A DNA stretch of 26,994 nucleotides, taken from a virus. Below, one piece after another: positions 1 through 10,200 of the stretch. Below the pieces are notes generated by a model. It did not search any database. It was not told where the DNA came from and was given only the letters and a program-made list of their open reading frames with translations. The DNA lies in IMG/VR virus record IMGVR_UViG_3300032291_003921, positions 1 through 26,994 of that record; one strand, 5' to 3'. A program made the translations under genes and the position numbers. Numbering within the stretch: the first letter of the stretch is position 1; each line of letters opens with the position of its first letter.

Positions 1-2
1 GG

Positions 3-1172
3 TTATACTTTGAACCAACTTAGATATTGTTCTATCTTCTTGGTAACACTGGTCCAGTCACCCATTGAGGGTTGACGGAATATTCTCACAGTGGGATACC
101 AAGGATTTGAATCTCTATCCAACATCCATCGCCAGTCTGTGGCAAACCACTGCAACATCAACCAAGTGGGTCGACCCATGGCTCCTGCCAAGTGTGTGAT
201 TGCGGTGTCCACACTGATCACAACATCCAAGCAAGAGATCAATGCTGCGGTATCAGCAAAACTGGCGATGCTGCCAGGATACACAGTCACGCCCACGGCA
301 GCCAACGCAGCTTCTTCTTCGGCTGTGACATCTACCTGCAGGTTGATCCACTCATATTGGGGATTGTTTCGCACCAGTTCAAACATGGTTTCAAAAGGCA
401 TGCCTTTGTGTTGGTTCAACCAAGCATCTCTGCGGCCTGACCATGAAAAACCCACTCGCATGCGTGTTTTGGGTCCCAGACGTTGCAACCATTGTTTTGC
501 GTCAGAGTCCTGGGCATTGATATAACTTATGGATTTAGCCAGATTGTCTATGGTCACGCCCAGCACACCAGGTATGCTCATGATGGGAACCCAGTAGTCA
601 AATTCTGGCGGAGTATCAGTGTATCTGCCTATCCAGCTTACTAGATCAGAATTGGCCAACAGTGGAATCATACCATCTGTGACCTGGAACAAAATTTTTG
701 CTCCAGCGGCATGCAAGTTAAACAAAAATCTACAAAATTGTATATTGTCCCCATGGCCTTGTTCACCTACTACCAATATGGTTTTGTCCTTCAAATCCTG
801 ACCGGTCCAACGAGGTTGAGCATGCTGTGGCAAACTACCCGCTAAATGTTCATACTGCCAACGTGCTTCGTATGCTGGCCACCCACGAGCATAGTCTCCC
901 AAGATCAAATAGCTCACAGCCAAGTTAAACTGTGCTGTGACATTGTTGGGATCTATTTCTGCGGCATATTGTAAAAATGGTATGCCTCTTTTGGGCTGCC
1001 CGCATTCACGCATGACATTGCCATAGTTGTTGAAAGCCGCGGCTGAATTGGGATCTTGACACATGGCCAGCATGTAGCATTTGAGTGCCAGATCTGGGCG
1101 GTTCTCGCTGCGGAGTCGGTTGCCTTCTTCGATAAGATGAGCAACATCTGTGATTATTTCATTGGTGTCCAT
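3..1172 (-). CDS. TPR repeat protein with glycosyltransferase-like C-terminal domain
   Basis: The 389-residue protein has two parts. The first ~105 residues read as about three tetratricopeptide repeats (for example AAAFNNYGNVMRECGQ, then AQFNLAVSYLILGDYARG). The rest has hallmarks of TPR-linked GT9/GT41-like glycosyltransferases: VVGEQGHGDNIQF at the start of the domain, VGFSWSGR in the middle, and DVVISVDTAITHLAGAMG near the end, which in this family lies at the sugar-nucleotide site. The gene is complete; its stop is at 3-5. I chose the ATG at 1172. The reading frame runs open to a TTG at 1235, but that TTG is the -35 box of a good sigma70-type promoter, so the longer 410-residue form is unlikely. 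Known of the family: such proteins transfer sugars, with the TPRs binding protein partners. Inference: it could glycosylate virion fibres or host surface components. The exact substrate is unknown. Confidence 0.82.
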   Translation of the reverse strand: MDTNEIITDVAHLIEEGNRLRSENRPDLALKCYMLAMCQDPNSAAAFNNYGNVMRECGQPKRGIPFLQYAAEIDPNNVTAQFNLAVSYLILGDYARGWPAYEARWQYEHLAGSLPQHAQPRWTGQDLKDKTILVVGEQGHGDNIQFCRFLFNLHAAGAKILFQVTDGMIPLLANSDLVSWIGRYTDTPPEFDYWVPIMSIPGVLGVTIDNLAKSISYINAQDSDAKQWLQRLGPKTRMRVGFSWSGRRDAWLNQHKGMPFETMFELVRNNPQYEWINLQVDVTAEEEAALAAVGVTVYPGSIASFADTAALISCLDVVISVDTAITHLAGAMGRPTWLMLQWFATDWRWMLDRDSNPWYPTVRIFRQPSMGDWTSVTKKIEQYLSWFKV

Positions 1173-1206
1173 GGCAATATTTACAGTATATACAGTGTGG
1201 TTAATT

Positions 1207-1235
1207 ATTTTAACTGATCCATAAATAAAAGTCAA
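1207..1235 (-). promoter_or_regulatory. Sigma70-type promoter for the TPR-glycosyltransferase gene
   Basis: Read on the minus strand, TTGACT (1235-1230) is followed by exactly 17 bases and then TAAAAT (1212-1207). The ATG of the downstream gene lies about 34 bases past the -10 box. The match to the host consensus is five of six at each box. The opposite strand of the spacer holds a late-promoter-like octamer (1220-1227), so the two promoters overlap back to back. Confidence 0.6.
1220..1227 (+). promoter_or_regulatory. Late-promoter-like octamer CATAAATA
   Basis: CATAAATA differs at one base from the T4 late promoter TATAAATA. It lies 93 bases ahead of the ATG at 1321, which would give an mRNA leader of about 85 bases. 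It sits inside the spacer of the minus-strand sigma70-type promoter. Short AT-rich matches arise by chance, so the support is position ahead of a structural gene and recurrence of NATAAATA before other structural genes here. Confidence 0.4.
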
Positions 1236-1320
1236 CGCAATACGGCGTTTTATGCGGAAGACTAAACCCTACCGCGTAGTGGCTAGAACCCACATCGGAC
1301 TTCTTTAAGGAGAAAACAAA

Positions 1321-2091
1321 ATGGGACGTCCTCTTAAAATTCAAAAAATATCCACTGGATCGGGCAATGGCGGCGCAAGCGTCAGTGTTGACCTTGCTTT
1401 TCCTAACTTTGGGTCACTCACAGCACCAGTAGTCAACACTGCTAACACACTCGATTCAGCTCAGTATCTGGGCGTGGTAGGTGGCGCAGCCGCTACAGAC
1501 ACTCCAACAACTACCAACCCCAGACTTGATGTTATTGTCAACATTGCCAATCCTTCAGGTTCAGGCATTGGTGTTGCTGCCGGTTACATTATCCGTCAGA
1601 AAGGTTCTCGCAAGTATCTAGTTGGATCTGTTACAGCAGTCAACGACGGTAGCTTTGTGGTTGGACAAGCATATCAAGTGATCACACTGGGAACTACCAA
1701 CTGGCAATCAATCGGCGCAGAAGCTGATCTTGCAGTGGGCGGAATTTTCACAGCAACAGGTGCAGACGGCGGCGGCAACGGTGTTGCTAATAGCGTGGGA
1801 ATCTGTGTGTTAGACAATGACGTTACTCCAGCAGCTGGGTTGATGGCTATTACCTATACCAACACTGATTCTACTGCTACTCCAATCAGTAAGTTGACCA
1901 ACAAATTCTTGTTGGACTTTACTGGCGGTTCAGGATTTACTCAAGCCGAAGTGACCAATGATGTTCGATTAGTTGCCAACTTCTTCACAGACGAAGGCAC
2001 AGTTATCAAATCTGGCACAACTGCTGTTCCTAACGTGGCTGGACAACAAAATTTGTTGAGCCTAGCCATTGTGGACAACGTTACTTCCTAA
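1321..2091 (+). CDS. Probable virion structural protein starting MGRPLKIQK
   Basis: This 256-residue protein is rich in Gly, Ala, Thr and Val and has no signal peptide or membrane segment. It begins MGRPLKIQK, a start I associate with small structural proteins of marine T4-like phages. Around residues 113-155 it carries a motif widespread in phage virion proteins: a short strand, GTTNWQSIGAEADL, then GIFTATGADGGGNGVA. A strong Shine-Dalgarno AAGGAG (1307-1312) fixes the ATG at 1321, and a late-promoter-like CATAAATA lies upstream at 1220-1227. The gene ends 17 bases before a strong hairpin. Seen: beta-rich low-complexity composition and the motif. Inferred: a virion decoration or fibre-associated role. 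I cannot assign it to a specific T4 gene. Confidence 0.7.
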   Translation: MGRPLKIQKISTGSGNGGASVSVDLAFPNFGSLTAPVVNTANTLDSAQYLGVVGGAAATDTPTTTNPRLDVIVNIANPSGSGIGVAAGYIIRQKGSRKYLVGSVTAVNDGSFVVGQAYQVITLGTTNWQSIGAEADLAVGGIFTATGADGGGNGVANSVGICVLDNDVTPAAGLMAITYTNTDSTATPISKLTNKFLLDFTGGSGFTQAEVTNDVRLVANFFTDEGTVIKSGTTAVPNVAGQQNLLSLAIVDNVTS

Positions 2092-2107
2092 TTTGTAACA
2101 CAACCCG

Positions 2108-2140
2108 GTCCTCCCTGATACATACAGGGAGGACTTTTTT
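2108..2140 (+). terminator. Strong intrinsic-terminator-like hairpin that also holds the next Shine-Dalgarno
   Basis: The arms GTCCTCCCTG (2108-2117) and CAGGGAGGAC (2125-2134) pair perfectly over 10 bp around the 7-base loop ATACATA and are followed directly by six T (2135-2140). This is a canonical intrinsic terminator. The ATG of the next gene begins at 2141, right after the last T, and its only Shine-Dalgarno (AGGGAGGA, 2126-2133) is the 3' arm of the stem. Confidence 0.8.
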
Positions 2141-2728
2141 ATGAGCGCAGCATTTGTATTGGGCAACGGTGTCAGCAGACTAGAAGTGGATTTAAATCAG
2201 CTACGGTTGCGTGGGCGAATCTACGGGTGCAATGCCTTGTACAGAGAGTTCGTTCCGGATGTGTTGATCAGCACTGACAAAGCCATTGCACACACCATAC
2301 AAAATTCTGGATATGCACAAAATAACACAATGTACACTAGAAAACCCCTGCCAGGCCTGGGCGCACACTCTGTGCCGCAACGTTATTTTGGATTCAGTTC
2401 GGGTCCCATTGCTGTGGGATTGGCTGCAATAGATCAGCACCTGGCAGTATACCTTATTGGATTTGACATGGGTCCCAGCGCCACAAACAAGTTCAACAAC
2501 GTGTATGCTGACACAGAATTCTACAAAAAAAGTTCAGCAATACCCACATTCACTGGCAACTGGACTAGACAAATTGTGACTATTTGTCGTGATTTTCCAC
2601 GTATCAGTTTTCATCGTGTGATGGGTAGCACCACTGCTGTCGTACCTGAATTCAACAACATTGACAATTTGAGAAACATGCCCATGACAGACTTTGTTGA
2701 CCGTATAAATAACACAAAGGACCTTTAG
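2141..2728 (+). CDS. Conserved phage protein with Rossmann-like GNG motif, function unknown
   Basis: This 195-residue protein opens with a hydrophobic strand and a glycine loop, FVLGNGVSRLEV (residues 5-16), then RIYGCNALYREFVPDVLIS (27-44), a central SSGPIAVGLAAI and YLIGFDMGP (104-112). This layout resembles the nucleotide-sugar or MptE-like (DUF115) Rossmann enzymes, where a GxGxS loop and an Asp near the second sheet edge line the ligand site. The family likeness is from memory and weak; I would not name a reaction. The start at 2141 uses a Shine-Dalgarno buried in the preceding hairpin, so translation could depend on the state of that hairpin. The last codons (DRINNTKDL) overlap a perfect late-promoter octamer for the next gene. 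Possible roles are sugar transfer or virion modification, alongside the glycosyltransferase-like gene nearby. Confidence 0.7.
   Translation: MSAAFVLGNGVSRLEVDLNQLRLRGRIYGCNALYREFVPDVLISTDKAIAHTIQNSGYAQNNTMYTRKPLPGLGAHSVPQRYFGFSSGPIAVGLAAIDQHLAVYLIGFDMGPSATNKFNNVYADTEFYKKSSAIPTFTGNWTRQIVTICRDFPRISFHRVMGSTTAVVPEFNNIDNLRNMPMTDFVDRINNTKDL
2704..2711 (+). promoter_or_regulatory. Perfect T4-type late promoter TATAAATA
   Basis: TATAAATA is an exact match to the T4 late promoter octamer. It lies inside the end of the preceding coding region and 17 bases ahead of the ATG at 2729. Transcription would start about 6 bases past the octamer, leaving a very short leader that still holds part of the AAAGGA ribosome site (2715-2720). 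It would drive the first fibre gene. Confidence 0.55.
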
Positions 2729-4237
2729 ATGTCAACAGTCAAACGTGTCAGCGGTGATTACACTTTACAAACCATTAATTCGGGCGATTTAGTCACCCTA
2801 CAAAGCACCAATGTCAACATTGTGGGCAATCTCACAGTTACCGGTAATGCTGTGCTAACTGGCAACATCAATGCTGACAAAATTTTCAACGGCACCACCA
2901 GCATTGAAATTCCTGTGGTCAATGGCAACGCCAACATCACTGTTGGTGCTGTGAGTAACGTAGCAGTGTTTGCCACAACTGGTCAATTTGTGACTGGCCT
3001 AGTCAGCGTAACTGGTAACGTGCAAGGTGGTAATTTAAGCACAGCCGGACAGGTGTCAGCTACAGCCAACATCACTGGCGGTAATTTGATAGTTTCCAGC
3101 GGTAATATCAACATCACTCGAGCATCAACTGCTACAACACAACCTGCTATTAGATTCACAGATTCCAACACCGCAGTTACTACATTGGGCGCCAACATTG
3201 GATCCGTTGAGTGGTTTACATCTGACAGCACCGGCGCAGGTGCAAGAGTCACGGCTAGAATTCAAGCAGTGTATGAAGACACCAATGGCAATGCCAACAT
3301 TCAAATCCAAACTGGCAGTAGTGCCACTCCCACAACTAGAATCACTGTGATCGGAAGTTCGGGCAATGTGGGTGTGGCCAATGCTGCACCACTGCACACT
3401 TTTGCTGTGACTGGCAACGCCTACATCAGCAGTAATGTTACTTCGGCTGGAAATATTGCAGGAGCCAATTTGATCACTGCTGGATTAACCACAGTGACCG
3501 GAAACATTACTGGTGGCAATTTGATCACTGCTGGATTAACCACAGTGACCGGAAACATCACTGGTGGCAATATTATAAGTTTGGGTGCTGTGTCAGCAGG
3601 GTCTGCTGGTATCACTGCCACAGGCAATGTTCGCGGCGGCAACATCAACAGTGATGATCAAATTTCAGCCACTGGCAACGTAAATGCTGCCAACTTCAAT
3701 GCAACACAAAACTTCAGCACCACAGGTAATGTACGTAGTGGAACTGTTACTGCATCAGGCAATATTGTTGGAGCAAATATCAACGTCACTGGCAACAGTT
3801 CGGGCACAGGCATTGGCGTAGAAAACATTGTGTGGCAGCCTACCACTGTGGCATTCAACAGTGCAGCACAGGCCAATGTTGGCACACTGGGATTTTTTGT
3901 ATTGGCCGGCTACAGTTACAAATATGAAGCTTACATGCCCATCTTGCCTGCTGGTAGCACAACCACTGGATTTAGCACTTATTTTGATGCAGGAATCTGT
4001 TATTACACTGTGGAAATGCAGACCACACAGACGTCCACTTTCAACACAGCCACTTCCAATATTTCAGGCACTGCACCAGCCACAGCTGGCATGACTGGTA
4101 CCACTCCCAGAGCAGTGAGAATCACTGGTACCATTTACAGTGTTGGCAATGCCAATGTTGCTATTCAAGCAGAGACCAGTGCTGCAAATATCAACATACA
4201 GTCTGGCGCATATCTAACCTACACCAGACTATCCTAA
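2729..4237 (+). CDS. Tail fibre protein with TGNITGGN repeats and C-terminal head domain
   Basis: This 502-residue protein has the layout of a phage fibre. Residues ~1-60 are a beta-rich N-terminus. Next comes KIFNGTTSIEIPVVNGNA and SNVAVFATTG, a segment seen in many marine phage fibres. A first short repeat run follows, then a globular insert (~130-230) with IRFTDSNTAV and ASPLHTF-like strands, then a 17-residue repeat run of TGNITGGNL type to ~370. The last ~120 residues (from WQPTTVAFNSAAQ to YLTYTRLS) lack repeats and contain GYSYKYEAYMPI and RAVRITGTIYSV, patterns of a jelly-roll-like tip domain. Known: such tips bind receptors. Inferred: this one may be a receptor-binding head. It has an AAAGGA ribosome site and an exact late promoter just upstream. 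Two adjacent repeats are nearly identical in DNA. Confidence 0.85.
   Translation: MSTVKRVSGDYTLQTINSGDLVTLQSTNVNIVGNLTVTGNAVLTGNINADKIFNGTTSIEIPVVNGNANITVGAVSNVAVFATTGQFVTGLVSVTGNVQGGNLSTAGQVSATANITGGNLIVSSGNINITRASTATTQPAIRFTDSNTAVTTLGANIGSVEWFTSDSTGAGARVTARIQAVYEDTNGNANIQIQTGSSATPTTRITVIGSSGNVGVANAAPLHTFAVTGNAYISSNVTSAGNIAGANLITAGLTTVTGNITGGNLITAGLTTVTGNITGGNIISLGAVSAGSAGITATGNVRGGNINSDDQISATGNVNAANFNATQNFSTTGNVRSGTVTASGNIVGANINVTGNSSGTGIGVENIVWQPTTVAFNSAAQANVGTLGFFVLAGYSYKYEAYMPILPAGSTTTGFSTYFDAGICYYTVEMQTTQTSTFNTATSNISGTAPATAGMTGTTPRAVRITGTIYSVGNANVAIQAETSAANINIQSGAYLTYTRLS
3467..3568 (+). repeat. Tandem 51-base repeat, two near-identical copies
   Basis: Two adjacent 51-base units starting at 3467 and 3518 encode the same 17 residues (NLITAGLTTVTGNITGG) and differ by very few bases. 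This is much more similar than most repeats in the gene and points to a recent in-frame duplication. Confidence 0.8.
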
Positions 4238-4257
4238 AATAGCAAACGCAGTGTTTT

Positions 4258-4265
4258 GGTAAATA
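4258..4265 (+). promoter_or_regulatory. Weak late-promoter-like octamer GGTAAATA
   Basis: GGTAAATA sits 22 bases before the ATG of the giant fibre gene and keeps the TAAATA core of the T4-type late promoter, but it has two mismatches at the left end. The same octamer occurs 20 bases before the first radical SAM gene (25023-25030). The evidence is positional and weak. Confidence 0.25.
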
Positions 4266-4287
4266 CACCAGAGGACATTATAGACCT

Positions 4288-7200
4288 ATGGCACAACAGA
4301 TTATTGACACAGGTGCTGCTGCTAACGACGGCACTGGTGAACCGTTACGCGACGCATTCAACGCTGTAAATGAAAATTTCACTGAGATTTACACTGCTGG
4401 CCCCGTGGGCAGCAACGTGGTCATCTCCGGCAACACCGTCACTGTCACTGGTGTCAACAACAATCTGGTGTTGCAAGCCAATGGCATAGGCAATATTCAA
4501 GCCAATTCAACCATCATGCCCAGCATTGATGCTGTGTATGACATTGGTGCTCCTGCAAAAAGAATTGACACAGTTTATGCTCAATATCTTGTGGGCAATG
4601 GATCGGGTATTACAGGGGTCACTGCGGCAGCAGCCGCAAACATCAGTCTAGGTCAGAGCAATGTCACTGTGACTGCTGGCGGCCCAGTCACTGTTGGCAT
4701 TCAAAACACCAGCAATGTTGCAGTATTTGCTGCGGCCAGTACCACATTCAAAGGCAACTTGTTGCCAGCTGCCAATGTAACTTACAATCTAGGCAGTGCC
4801 ACACAGGCCTGGAATGACTTGTATTTGAGTGGCAACACAGTGTTTCTCAACAGTGCCACTATAACCAGCAACGCCACAGCATTGACATTTACCAATCAAG
4901 CTGGCGGCACATTTGTATTAGATGGCCCAGGACAATCAGGCAGCAATGCCATCAGCAACGGCAACAGCAGTGTGGCCATTGCTGCAGCCGCAGGCAACAC
5001 AGTGATCACTGTGAATGGTCTGACTCGCGGCACGTTTAACAATGTGGGCTTAGGTGTTACTGGGCAAGTTTCAGCCAGCGGCAACGTTGTGGCTGTTGGC
5101 AATATTGAAGGCGGTAATGTTGTTGCGTTGGCAGCTGTCAGCGCAGTGAGTATAAATGCCACAGGCAATGTTGTGAGTGGCAATATAGTTACCAGCGGTA
5201 TAATCACTGCCACAAGCAGTGTGTTCACCAATGCACAAGTATCTGCTGTTGGCAACATCACTGGTGGCAATATTATCACTGCTGCTGCTGTCAGCGCAGC
5301 CAGTGTGAGTGTGTCAGGCAATGTCACTGGCGGCAATATACTTGCACCTGGTGCAGTAATAGCAACTCTGTTGACTGGTGGTAATCTTCAAGTCACTGGT
5401 GGTATCAGTGGTAGTACCGTGACTGCTGTTGCCAACATCACTGGTGGCAACATTGTGACCAGTGGTGTAATAACAACAAGTGCTAATGTTGTGGGCGGAA
5501 ACGTGGTCACTGCTGGACAAGTCACAGCCACAGGCAACGTCACTGGTGGCAATGTCAATGCTACAGCATTGAGTTTGAGTGGCAATGTTGTAAGTGCCTT
5601 GAATGTCACTGCCAATGTCACAGGCGGTAATGTCACAGCCGTGTCCTCTGTGACAGCTCAAACAGTAACGGCTGTGGCCAATGTCACTGGTGGAAACATC
5701 AACACTGTGGGCGCGGTCAGTGCCACAGGCAACGTTCGTGGCGGTAATATTACCACCAACAACATTGTTTCGGCAGCTGGTAATATTGTAACTGATCAAT
5801 TTTTTATTGGCACTTTTGTAGGCAACATCACTGGCAACATCACAGTGCCTGGTGTCAACACACAGATGCTGTACAACGATTTTGGCAACGCAGGCGCTAG
5901 TGCAGGCCTGACATTTGACTATACCTCCAATTTGATGGTGTTGAGTGGCAATGCCAATGTTGGCAATTTAAACACCGTGGGATCAGTGAGTGCAGTTGGC
6001 AACATTATTGGTAACTACATTCAAGGAAATGGTTCGTTGTTGACTGGCATTGCAGCCAGTTACGGCAATGCCAACGTGGCTGCATACTTGCCCACATACA
6101 CAGGTAATTTGGCAGCACTCCAAGGCAATGTCACAACTACTGCCAACGTTCAAGGCAGTTATATTTTAGGCAATGGTGCTTTCTTGACTGGCGTTGCTGC
6201 CAGTTATGGCAACGCCAATGTGGCTGCCAACTTGGCTGCGTTTGGCACCAATCCCATATCAACTGCTGGCAACATCACTGGCGGATATATTTTAGGTAAT
6301 GGTAGTCAATTAACAGGTGTTACCGCCACAAGCATTGGTACACTGCCAAGTTTGAGTGTGACAGGCAACACTGTGACAGGCAACTTGAATGCATTAGAAC
6401 AAGTCAGTGCCGTGGGCAATATCACTGGTGGCAACATTCTTTTTGGCATATTCAAATTACTTGGTACTGGTGAGGCACAAGTTGGTAATTTAACTGTTAC
6501 TAATGGCCCAGGGACTGGCAACATTGTTGCTGGTAACATCATAAGTGCCACAGGTAACATATTGAGTGGTAGTAATATCAGCGCAACCACCAACGTCATT
6601 GGCGGTAACTTGCTGGCCGGTTCAGGTGTTATTACCACAACTGGCAACATAACAGGCGGTAACATATTGGCTGGGTCAGGTGTGATCAGCACTGGTGGCA
6701 ATGTCAATGGCGCAATATTCAATGGTAATGTGGCATTTACCACTGGCACAGTGTCAGGCAGCGGCAACATCACTGGCGGCAACATTGTTGTATCAGGTGT
6801 GCTACTGTCTACCAATACTGTTTCGGCTGCTGGCAATGTGATTGGTGGCAACATCAACACAGGTGGAAATGTCAGCACTTCAGGCAATGTGATTGCTCAA
6901 GACATCAGAGTTGGTCCAGGTATCACTGGCGGCACCATAAGTGCGCTGGGCAATATCACCAGTGCCAACACATTAAATGCTGTTAGTTTGAGTTTGAGTG
7001 GCAATGTTGTCAGCGCAGTCAACTCAACATCTGCAATTACCACCACAGCCAACATCACTGGCGGTAACGTCAACACCAGCGGGTTGATCACTGCCACAGG
7101 CAATGTGATTGGTGGCAATGTTCAAACTGCCGGTCAAATCACTGCCACAGGCAACATCACCACTGCTGCCAACATTGCTGGTGGCAATCTAAGCATCACC

Positions 7201-10200
7201 GGAGCATTTGCTCCCAGTACCGTCACTGCCACAGGCAATGTGGCAGGTGGCAACTTGACCACAACTGGTCAGATATCATCATCGGGCAATATCACCACTG
7301 CTGGATATTTTGTTGGCAACTTTGCAGGCAACATCACTGGTAACATCACAGTTCCTGGATCAAATACCCAAGTGCTGTTTAATTCCAATGGCAACGTTGG
7401 TGCTGGCGCTGGGCTGACTTTTGACACTGCTGGACCAAACTTGCTCACAGTGGCAGGCAACACCCAGTCAGGCAACTTGAGAACCACAGGATTGGTTTCA
7501 GCAGCTGGCAACGTCAATGCAGGAAACATTATTACCTCAGGTGCTGTGAGTGCCACAGGCAATGTTTCAGCCACAGGCAATGTGCTGGGCGGCAATGTAA
7601 TTAGTTCTGCAGATGTCAGTGCTGTAAGTGTTAGTGCATCAGGCAACGTCACTGGCAGTAACATAGTCACAGCAGGTGCAGTAATCGCAACTGGTAATGT
7701 CAACACTCTGGCCAATGTCAACGGCGCTAATTTGGTTGCATCAGGATTGATCTTTGCGGTTGGCAACATCTCTGGTGGCAACCTGTCAGGTACCAGTATT
7801 TTGGGCACATTGACCACAGCCGCACAAAACAACATTACTTCGGTTGGCACCTTGAGCAGTTTGGCTGTGACAGCCAATATTGCTGGTGGCAATTTGACCA
7901 CTGCTGGTCAAGTTTCGGCAGCTGGAAACATCACCGGCAATTATTTCATTGGCAATGGATCTGCTTTGACTGGTGTGCTGGCCACTGGCATTGGTACATT
8001 GGCCAGTTTGAGTGTGACCGGCAACACAGATTCAGGCAATTTGCGTACAGCTGGGCAGGTCAGTGCCGCAGGCAATATCACTGGCGGTAACTTGTCAGGT
8101 ACCAGCATTATTGGTACACTAACCACAGCCGCACAAACCAATATCACATCAGTGGGCACACTGACCAGTTTGGGAGTAACTGGCACCGTCACTGGTGGCA
8201 ACATCAACACTGCTGGTCAAGTTTCGGCCACAGGCAATATTACAGGTGGCAACTTGTCAGGTACCAACATCGTGGGTACGCTGGCCACAGCCGCACAAAC
8301 CAATATCACGTCAGTGGGCACATTGACCAGTTTGGGAGTGACTGGCACCATCACTGGTGGCAACATCAACACTGCTGGTCAAGTTTCAGCCACAGGCAAC
8401 ATCTCTGGCAATTATTTCATTGGTAATGGATCGTTGTTGACTGGCATTTCAGCTGGTAGTTCCTATAGCAATGCCAACGTGGCTGCATACTTGCCCACAT
8501 ACACAGGTAATTTGATTGCACTTACGGGCAATGTGATCACAACTGCCAACGTCACAGGTGGCAACATATTGACTACAGGCGCAGTCAGTGCCACTGCCAA
8601 CGTCACAGGTGGCAACATTGTCACAGGCGGTGCTGTCAGCGCCACAGGTGCTGTCAGTAGTGTGGCCAACGTTGTAGGCGGCAATATTACCACCGGTGGA
8701 CAGATTTCTTCTACAGGCAATACCACCGGTGGAAATCTCCGTACAGCAGGTCAAGTAAGTGCAACTGGCAACATTTTTGGTGGCAATATTAACTCAGCAG
8801 GATTGAGTTTGAGTGGCAACGTGATCAGTGCTCTGAACATGGTCACCAACATAACAACCACTGCCAACGTCTCTGGTGGCAATTTAATTGTGTCAGGTAT
8901 TGCCACAGTCACAGGCAATATAACTGGTGGCAATATCAACACCGCAGGTGCAGTCAGCGCCACAGGTAATGTTGTGGGCGGCAATATTGTTACAACAGGG
9001 TCAGGCGGCAACATCACTGGTGCCAATGTAATTTCAACCACCACACTCAGTGCCACAGCCAATGTGATTGGTGGCAACATATCAACCGCAGGTCAAGTAA
9101 GTGCAACTGGCAACATTACCAGTACAGGCAATATTTCAGGTAATTTTTACATTGGCAACGGAAGTTTGTTGACTGGTGTAGTGGCCAGCGGCGTTGGTGT
9201 GTTGTCAAATCTCAGTGTCACTGGCAATATCATCACCGGCAATTTGAATTCATTGGCCGCAGTCAGTGCTGTGGCCAATGTTGTGGGCGGGAACGTGGTC
9301 ACAGCAGGGTTGATCACAGCCACTGGCAACATCATCAGTGGCAATTTAAATGCAGCAGGATTGAGTTTGAGCGGCAACGTGGTTTCTGCACTCAATGTTA
9401 CCAGTAACATCACTGGTGGCAATATCAACACTGCTGCTCAAGTAGTGGCCACAGGCAACATCACTGGTGGCAATATCAACACAGCAGGATTGATTTCAGT
9501 TGTGGGCAACATCATTGGTGGCAATATCAACACTGCTGCTCAAGTGGTAGCCGGAGGCAATATTACTGGTGGTAATTTGCTCACAGCAGGATTGATATCA
9601 ACCACAGGTAACTTGGTGGCTGCCAATGTCAACGCAACTTCAATCAGTCTCAGTGGCAACGTGATATCTGCACTGCCAGTGACTGGTGCTGTTTCGGGTG
9701 CTAGTTTCAGCGCAGTTGGCAACGTCACTGGCGGCAACGTTCTTACTCCAGGCATTGTTTCGGCTGCTGGCAACGTCACAGGCGGCAATGTAATCAGTTC
9801 AGCAGCAGTAAGCGCGGCCAGTGTGAGTGTGTCAGGCAATGTCACTGGTGGAAACATACTCACTGGTGGTTTGATGTCAAGCACAGGCAACATCACTGGT
9901 GGCAATATCAATACTGCAGGGCTAGTTAGTGTAACAGGCAACGTCACAGGTGGAAACTTAATTACCAGTGCGTTGGTACAAGGTCAAACCGTCAGTGCCA
10001 CAGCCAATGTGATTGGTGGCAACATATCAACAGCAGGGTTGATCACAGCCACAGGCAATGTCACTGGTAATTATTTTCTAGGCAACGGCTCCCAGCTGAC
10101 TGGTGTAGTGGCCACTTCCATTGGTGTACTGCCAGATCTCAGTGTCACTGGCAATATCATCACCGGCAATTTGAATTCATTGGCCGCAGTCAGTGCTGTG

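Noticed and set aside
1173-1235. TTG start at 1235 for the TPR-glycosyltransferase gene
   Set aside because: The TTG is the -35 box of the promoter, and the extra 21 residues look like translated leader. ATG at 1172 fits better.
1236-1320. Riboswitch or structured leader before the 256-residue gene
   Set aside because: Only short stems of about 4-6 bp can be drawn and no known riboswitch core is visible.
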